From Deltaproteobacteria bacterium (lineage in GTDB: Bacteria; Myxococcota; Kuafuiibacteriia; Kuafuiibacteriales; Kuafuiibacteriaceae): 64,000 bases of DNA. The position numbers and the translations under genes are program-made. Within the stretch, counting starts at the first letter, position 1. Each line of letters starts with the position of its first letter. The DNA lies in NCBI GenBank assembly GCA_020632995.1, contig JACKEN010000001.1, forward strand, positions 838,001-902,000. Reading direction: 5' to 3'. Shown here piece after piece: positions 59,668 to 64,000 of this stretch. The notes under the pieces were generated by a model that made no database searches, had not been told where the DNA came from, and saw only the letters and a list, made by a program, of their open reading frames with translations.

Positions 59668-60237
59668 ATGTCCACCGTGCTCTGGGCTCTGTTGCTGGCT
59701 GCGCCCCCCGCCGTGGGCGATCTGTGGCCCTGCACCCCCGACCTCGCGATCACCTACCGGGTCGAGCGCGACGGCAAGGACAGCGGCGTCCGCATCACCG
59801 AGACGGTGAAGGGGCAGGGCGCGATGGGCCTGTGCCGGGTCGAGCAGGTCACCTTGCACCCGGGCGGCAAGACCGAGACCGAGAGCTTCGTGTACGAGCA
59901 CCTGCCGGATCGGGTGGCGTACGCGGGCTACGCCGACGCCCCCACCGCGTTCCGCCCGCCGCTCCTGAAGGCGCCGCTCGAGGCGGGCAAGCAGTGGACC
60001 TTCCACAAGGTGGTCTACCGGGTCGAGGCGGCGGGCGAGACGATCAAGACCCCGGCCGGGACCTTCCCCGGCTGCGTCCGGGTGAGCGAGGCCGCGTTGG
60101 CGCCGGGCGGCCGGCGGGCCGAGGCCACCTACGCGCCGGGGGTGGGGCCGGTGCTGCGGGTCACCCCCGGCCAGCGCTGGGTGGCCCTCGAGGTGCGCCG
60201 GCCCGAGGCGAAAGCGTCGGCGAGAACGAAGCGTTAG
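59668..60237 (+). CDS. Exported hypothetical protein
   Basis: 189 residues, six bases after the phosphatase. A short signal peptide (MSTVLWALLLAAPPAVG) is followed by a single beta-rich domain with LAITYRVERDGKDSGVRITE, LEAGKQWTFHKVVYRVEAAG and TPAGTFPGCVRVSEA segments, then a basic C-terminus (KASARTKR). The AGxxWxF...V.TPAGTFxxCVxV pattern occurs in periplasmic proteins related to DUF3108. It is probably a periplasmic or outer-membrane-associated soluble protein; the function is unknown. Confidence 0.78.
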   Translation: MSTVLWALLLAAPPAVGDLWPCTPDLAITYRVERDGKDSGVRITETVKGQGAMGLCRVEQVTLHPGGKTETESFVYEHLPDRVAYAGYADAPTAFRPPLLKAPLEAGKQWTFHKVVYRVEAAGETIKTPAGTFPGCVRVSEAALAPGGRRAEATYAPGVGPVLRVTPGQRWVALEVRRPEAKASARTKR

Positions 60238-60265
60238 GGCCAGGGATGGTGCGGGGGGTCGAGTC

Positions 60266-61099
60266 GTGCCACCGTCTCGACATCTCCCCGTGACCCCGGA
60301 AGCCCAACAGCCTCCGCTCCGGTATCCGGACGGCAAGGCGCGGTCCCTCGCCGAGTTCGTGGCCAGCTGTCCAGACGGGGCGGTGGTGGAGCTGGCGCCG
60401 GGGCGCTACCCCGGCCCGGTGGTGATCGACAAGCCGGTGCTGATCCGGGGGGCGGGCGACCTGACCCGCATCTTCGGCCGCGGTGGCGGGCGCCTCTTGG
60501 AGGTGCGGCTGCCCGACGGGGCCCAGGCGGGCCTGGAGTCGGTGCTCCTCGAGGGCGGCGACGCGCCGAGCGGGGCGGGCATCCTGCTCGAGTCGGGGCA
60601 CCTGCGCCTGTTCAACGTCCACATCCAGCGCTGCCAGGCGGCGGGCGGTGGGGGCGGCGCCATCCACGTCCAGGGCGGCGAGCTCGACGCCTCGGTGCTC
60701 CGGGTGAACGACGTCAGCGGCGATCGCGGGGGCGCCCTGCGGATCGAGGGGCGGGCCACCGCGCGGGTCCGGGACTCGCAGATCTCACGCAGCCACGCCC
60801 GACAGGGCGGGGCCCTGGCGGTGGAGGGGGAGGCGAAGGTCTCCCTCGAGGCGGTGACGGTGGGAAAATCCCGCGCCACCACCCCCTCGGGCGGCCAGGC
60901 GATCTACGTGGCGGGCGCGCCGGGGGCGCGGCCCACCGTCTCCTGCCGGCGGGTCCGGCTGGAGGACGTGCCCTTGGGGCAGCCGCTCTTCGTGGATCCC
61001 AAGTATCCGGGCGACGTCAGCCTCACCGGCTGCGATCTGCCGCGGGTGGTCCAGGGGGTCGTTGGGGTGGTGGACGGGGGCGAGAACCACTGGCGCTGA
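60266..61099 (+). CDS. Right-handed beta-helix protein
   Basis: 277 residues. After a short N-terminus, an AREFVASC-like segment (SLAEFVASCPDGAVVELAPG) introduces repeats typical of pectin-lyase-like parallel beta-helices: VVIDKPVLIRGAGDLTRIFG, GAGILLESGHLRLFNVHIQR, GGALRIEGRATARVRDSQIS and GGALAVEGEAKVSLEAVTV. No lyase catalytic residues or signal peptide are evident, so it may act as a structural or carbohydrate-binding helix in the cytoplasm, or be exported by another route. It follows the preceding gene by 28 bases. Confidence 0.8.
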   Translation: MPPSRHLPVTPEAQQPPLRYPDGKARSLAEFVASCPDGAVVELAPGRYPGPVVIDKPVLIRGAGDLTRIFGRGGGRLLEVRLPDGAQAGLESVLLEGGDAPSGAGILLESGHLRLFNVHIQRCQAAGGGGGAIHVQGGELDASVLRVNDVSGDRGGALRIEGRATARVRDSQISRSHARQGGALAVEGEAKVSLEAVTVGKSRATTPSGGQAIYVAGAPGARPTVSCRRVRLEDVPLGQPLFVDPKYPGDVSLTGCDLPRVVQGVVGVVDGGENHWR

Positions 61100-61130
61100 C
61101 CCCCGCCGATGGGGCCGGCGCCAGGGCGTT

Positions 61131-61493
61131 TCAGGCGGCCTTGGCGCGGCGGCGGCGGTTGGGCTTGGCCCCGCCGTCCCCGGTGCGCTGCTCGAGGATC
61201 CGGCGCACGCTGTCCGGGATGTTCCAGCTGTCGACCTTCTTCTGGGCGATGTAGAGCCGGCGGTGGAAGCCCTCGACCAGCTCTGGCAGGTCGGAGTCGC
61301 CAGCGGCCCGCAGGTCCTGGAGCTCTTCGACCATCTCCAGGATGCGCTCCACCAGCTGGGCCCCGCCGTCCCGGACGGAGCGCTCGGCGCTGGCCTGGGT
61401 GGCGGTCTCCACCAGCAGGACGAGACGCGCGGCGCGCCGCTCGAGGTGTCGGATCAAGGCATCTGAGACGTGGACCTCAAGATTGCTGCTCAT
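61131..61493 (-). CDS. Small helical protein with basic tail
   Basis: 120 residues from the ATG at 61493, chosen because GGAGGAGG ends eight bases upstream; an in-frame start at 61511 would lie over that site. The sequence is almost all helical (LIRHLERRAARLVLLVETAT; LVERILEMVEELQDLRAAGD) and ends in a strongly basic stretch (KPNRRRRAKAA), suggesting nucleic-acid binding. No domain is recognised. It stands alone, with about 220 gene-free bases upstream. Confidence 0.75.
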   Translation of the reverse strand: MSSNLEVHVSDALIRHLERRAARLVLLVETATQASAERSVRDGGAQLVERILEMVEELQDLRAAGDSDLPELVEGFHRRLYIAQKKVDSWNIPDSVRRILEQRTGDGGAKPNRRRRAKAA

Positions 61494-61715
61494 GCGCGTT
61501 TCCTCCTCCAAAGTCCGGTGGACCCCTGTTCAGGTTCCAATCCGACAACACGCCGATACCGGCCTCGCATTCCTGCTCAATCGTCACCCAACGTTCGACT
61601 TGTAGGCCGAGAGGCAACCTGCCCCCTGTTCTCTACGTTCGGCACACCCAGGTGGGTGCCCGAGACCGCATTTTTCTTTCACGCGGTGTTCGCGCTCACG
61701 GGCCACGACCGCAGA
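61494..61715. other. Gene-free spacer, AT-richer than surroundings
   Basis: About 220 bases between two minus-strand genes. It contains the ribosome site of the small helical protein at its left edge, a short CACCC/GGGTG hairpin near 61648-61661 and the longest T-rich patch seen in this window (ATTTTTCTTT near 61671). Composition drops clearly below the neighbourhood. It probably carries the promoter of the small protein; nothing else is identifiable. Confidence 0.4.
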
Positions 61716-62732
61716 TCAGTGTGGGGCAAGGTGGGCGAGTGGTTGCAGGGCGTCTTGCACCGTGGTCGCTCGCTTGAGGCGGTCGAAGACCGGCCGCATC
61801 TCGGGGTAGGCCTCGCGCATCGCGTTGCTCCACTGCTTGAGGCGGGCGAGGATCACGCGGTCGGGGTCCCGCTTCAGGGGGCGCGTGCGCATGAGCGCGA
61901 CGAACTCGAAGAGGAAGGCAGCGCAGCGCTCCACCGGCCACGGCTCGGGGTCGAGCCCGCGCATCCAGCGGAACAGGTTCGGGCGCCGGAACGCGCCGCG
62001 GCCGAGCATGAAGGCGGTGGCGCCGGTGACCTCGCGGCAGCGCACGAGGGCGTCGGGGTCGAAGATGTCGCCGTTGGCCACCACCGGGATCGACACCGCG
62101 TCGGCCGCCTCGCGGATGCGGGCCCAGTCGGCCGACGGCTTGTAGAGCTGCACCTTGGTGCGCCCGTGGATGGTGACCCACGCGGCGCCGCCGGCCTCGG
62201 CCGAGCGGGTGAGGCCGACCACGTCGGCCGGATCGTCCCAGCCGAGGCGGATCTTGGCCGACACCGGGACGTGGGCGGGGACCGCGGCCCGGGTCGCCGC
62301 CACCACGTCGGTGATGCGGGGCGGGCAGCGGAGGAGCGCGGCGCCGCCGTCCGAGCCGTTCACGGAGCGGGCGGGGCAGCCGAAGTTCAGGTCGACGCCG
62401 AGCGCGCCCAGCTGCACCGCGGTGACCGCGGTGGCCGCCACCGCCTCCGGCACCCCGCCGAGGAGCTGCACCACCACCGGCACCCCGCTCAGGGTGCGTC
62501 CGCCCTCGGCCAGCTCGGGGCAGTCGCGCCGCAGGACCCTGGCCGGCACCGGCTGCCGCAGGACACGGACGAACTCGCTCACGCAGAAGTCCATCCCGCC
62601 CAGGGCCGAGAGCATCTGCCGCACCACGTAGTCCGAGACCCCCTCCATCGGCGCCAGGGCCAGGAGCGGACGGTCCGGGCGGGCCATGGCGAACAGCTCG
62701 GCGAGGCCGGGCCGGGGGGGCAGGGGGGTCAC
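61716..62732 (-). CDS. dusC: tRNA-dihydrouridine synthase, DusC-like
   Basis: 338 residues from the GTG at 62732; the ATG at 62687 (MARPDRPLLALAPMEGVSD) is an alternative. The FMN-binding TIM barrel shows LALAPMEGVSDYVVRQML, FCVSEFVRVLRQPVPARVL, VDLNFGCPARSVNGSDGG with the catalytic Cys, VSAKIRLGWDD, VTIHGRTKVQ and VANGDIFD. The C-terminal helical domain has ILARLKQWSNAMREAYPE, close to the ARIKQW segment of DusC, which reduces U16 in tRNA. It is divergent from the membrane protein gene at 62817. Confidence 0.93.
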   Translation of the reverse strand: MTPLPPRPGLAELFAMARPDRPLLALAPMEGVSDYVVRQMLSALGGMDFCVSEFVRVLRQPVPARVLRRDCPELAEGGRTLSGVPVVVQLLGGVPEAVAATAVTAVQLGALGVDLNFGCPARSVNGSDGGAALLRCPPRITDVVAATRAAVPAHVPVSAKIRLGWDDPADVVGLTRSAEAGGAAWVTIHGRTKVQLYKPSADWARIREAADAVSIPVVANGDIFDPDALVRCREVTGATAFMLGRGAFRRPNLFRWMRGLDPEPWPVERCAAFLFEFVALMRTRPLKRDPDRVILARLKQWSNAMREAYPEMRPVFDRLKRATTVQDALQPLAHLAPH

Positions 62733-62816
62733 CGCGCCTCTGTAGTCGGGACGCGCTCGGCTCGGCAAGGGGTTCGGGGTTGCCGCAGAGCGCCGTTGTG
62801 CGAGGATGCCGGCGCC

Positions 62817-63521
62817 ATGAGCCAGAACCCGTTCCAGACCCCCTCCGCCCCGGACCCCTTCATGACCGCCCCGGTGGACGGCCGCACCAACGACGGGCGC
62901 ATCGATCTCGGTGAGGCGATCTCCGCCGCCTGGCAGAGCATGACCGCCAACGCGGGGGTCGCCATCGGCGGGCTGCTGCTGGTGGGGGTGCTCTCGCTCC
63001 TCAGCTACATCACCGTGATCGGCATCTTCGTGCTGCTCCCGGTGGTGGTGTACGGAGGTGTCCGCCTCCTCCTCAACCTCGCCGACGGCCAGGGCGAGAT
63101 CGGGGACGTCTTCGATGGGTTCCGGAACTACGGGACCGCCCTGTTGCCCATGCTCCTGCTGCTCTTGATGTACCTCGGCGTCATGATCCCGGCCTACGGG
63201 CTGATGATCGGCGGCGCCTTCGCCGGCAAGCAGAGCCTCATGGTGATCGGGCAGGTCTACTCCTACGCCGTCGGCTTCGGGGTCATGATCCGCATGGTCT
63301 ACGCGCCGTTCTTCGTCGTCGACCAGGGGATGGGGGCGGTGGACGCGGTCAAGGCGGCCTGGGCTGCGACGTCGGGCCAATACTGGATCGTCCTGGCGCT
63401 GACCATCGTGGCCAGCATCATCGGCGCCGCCGGCATGATCGCCCTCTTCGTCGGTATGTTCTTCACCATGCCGCTGTCGTACCTGATCTACGCGCACGCC
63501 TACCGCCAGATGGCGGGCTGA
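62817..63521 (+). CDS. Polytopic membrane protein (DUF975-like)
   Basis: 234 residues. A polar N-terminus of about 40 residues (MSQNPFQTPSAPDPFMTAPV) ends in IDLGEAISAAWQSMTANAG, followed by about five membrane helices (VAIGGLLLVGVLSLLSYITV, LLPMLLLLLMYLGVMIPAYG and later ones). The pattern with MVYAPFFVVDQGMGAVDAVKAAWAATSGQYWIVLAL resembles DUF975/YciC-type integral membrane proteins of unknown function. It ends four bases before the convergent gene at 63526. Confidence 0.8.
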   Translation: MSQNPFQTPSAPDPFMTAPVDGRTNDGRIDLGEAISAAWQSMTANAGVAIGGLLLVGVLSLLSYITVIGIFVLLPVVVYGGVRLLLNLADGQGEIGDVFDGFRNYGTALLPMLLLLLMYLGVMIPAYGLMIGGAFAGKQSLMVIGQVYSYAVGFGVMIRMVYAPFFVVDQGMGAVDAVKAAWAATSGQYWIVLALTIVASIIGAAGMIALFVGMFFTMPLSYLIYAHAYRQMAG

Positions 63522-63525
63522 GCGC

Positions 63526-64000
63526 TCACTTCTTCCAGCACCGCTCCAGGGCCCCCATCGCCCGCTGGCTGAAGGCGAAGGCCTGGGCCGGGCTCTTGCC
63601 CCACACCAGCTCGTTCAGATCCTTGTTGTCCATCCGGGCCATCGCCTTCTCGGCCGCCTCCGGCCACCACTTGCAGAGCTGCAGGCTATCCTGCGGATCC
63701 ACCTCGCCCACCATCCCCAGGGCGTTCAGGTAGGCCACCATGCCGTTCGCGTAGTAGTAGGCCTGGTTCTCGTAGTCCGTGATCCGCTTGCAGGTGTCGT
63801 CGAGGACCCCGCTCTTGCCGTTCGCCTTGCACGTATAGAGGGTGCGCCAGCCGTCGCTCGCGCGGGAGGCGTCGATGTCGGGGAGGCCGTCGCCGTCGAG
63901 CACCGTGGTCTGCAAGGTGGATTGCTTGACGTAGGCCAGGAGCCACTCCCGGGCCGGGGCGTGGTCGTAGAGGTAGAAGAGGCGCAGCACCCAGTCCACG
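63526..64000 (-). CDS. C-terminal part of an unknown protein, runs off the window
   Basis: At least 158 codons, open at the right edge, so the N-terminus is missing. The visible part is helical with several cysteines (LYTCKANGKSGVLDDTCKRI, LQLCKWWPEAAEKA) and ends QRAMGALERCWKK. It contains DGDGLPDIDASRASDGWRTL, a calcium-loop-like segment. I recognise no family and no membrane helix in this part. It is convergent with the membrane protein gene, four bases apart. Confidence 0.7.
   Translation of the reverse strand, partial: VDWVLRLFYLYDHAPAREWLLAYVKQSTLQTTVLDGDGLPDIDASRASDGWRTLYTCKANGKSGVLDDTCKRITDYENQAYYYANGMVAYLNALGMVGEVDPQDSLQLCKWWPEAAEKAMARMDNKDLNELVWGKSPAQAFAFSQRAMGALERCWKK

Larger units (their letters stand above)
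2629..63925. repeat. Dispersed 14-bp palindrome GCAR-N6-YTGC, at least 33 copies
   Basis: This feature is dispersed copies, not one block. Copies start at 2629, 10635, 10846, 19230, 19872, 20434, 27841, 28881, 30494, 30657, 33369, 37310, 39459, 39652, 39880, 39940, 40009, 40823, 40868, 41081, 41321, 41609, 42604, 43685, 46830, 47469, 48259, 51106, 52807, 54883, 59844, 61745 and 63912. Most lie inside genes. The inner bases also tend to be self-complementary (GCAAGTCGACTTGC at 20434; GCAAGCGAGCTTGC at 30494). Only three copies lie in the first 19 kb. Confidence 0.7.

Noticed and set aside
61640..61685. An intrinsic terminator with T-run upstream of 61716
   Set aside because: The T-rich patch lies on the plus strand, but both flanking genes are on the minus strand, and the nearby hairpin has only five pairs.
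1..64000. tRNA, rRNA, insertion sequences, phage genes and origins
   Set aside because: No cloverleaf, conserved rRNA segment, transposase, integrase, phage structural gene or DnaA-box cluster was recognised on either strand by reading; a covariance-model search was not possible.

Overview
The window comes from a very GC-rich bacterium, most likely a member of the Myxococcota. The reasons are an FHA protein ending in the AgmX/PglI C-terminal domain beside twin outer-membrane barrels and large TPR proteins, a secreted thrombospondin-type-3 protein with a MYXO-CTERM-like tail, many lipoproteins with Asp-Ala-Gly-rich tethers, two ECF sigma operons and a secreted caspase. I saw no rRNA, tRNA, CRISPR array, insertion sequence, phage gene or origin. 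Most operon genes join through 4-base ATGA or GTGA overlaps.

Layout. 1-470 is the end of a lipoprotein gene. 11209 down to 483 (minus) is an eight-gene envelope operon resembling a reduced Glt/Nfs (gliding or spore-coat) complex: a small exported protein, an FHA/TonB-like protein, two barrels, two TPR-type proteins and two lipoproteins. 11422-18836 (plus) holds a MYXO-CTERM calcium-repeat protein, two tandem VWA lipoproteins and a lipoprotein with pre-peptidase-like domains whose 3' end runs into an antisense esterase. 22431 down to 18303 (minus) holds a PEGA protein, a small lipoprotein, an unknown protein and the esterase.

22467-27122 holds three frameshifted envelope genes; all four frame breaks are repaired by adding one G, which suggests sequence errors. 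27119-33311 (plus) continues with a SPOR protein, a catalytically degenerate SDR-cupin fusion, a FecCD-type importer pair, a hypothetical protein, and an ECF sigma factor with a membrane partner. 33508-38560 holds lipoproteins, a DEDDh exonuclease, a class C serine hydrolase and an LD-carboxypeptidase. 38561-38798 has no gene but two large stem-loops, followed by a 56-residue membrane protein. 43910 down to 38977 (minus) is a giant Ig-like lipoprotein gene with an in-frame TGA inside a 60-bp tandem repeat, then a coupled lipoprotein.

50069 down to 43938 (minus) is the most distinctive cluster: two paralogous lipoproteins bracketing an ECF sigma factor, an anti-sigma-like protein and a secreted caspase-barrel protein, followed by a small alarmone-hydrolase-like HD protein and a GNAT acetyltransferase. 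50236-64000 holds an unknown exported protein, RecD2, a plant-type alpha-amylase, a kelch lipoprotein, a PEGA membrane protein, a phosphatase with an altered metal motif, a beta-helix protein, DusC and membrane proteins. A dispersed 14-bp palindrome, GCAR-N6-YTGC, occurs at least 33 times, mostly inside coding sequence and mostly after 19 kb.
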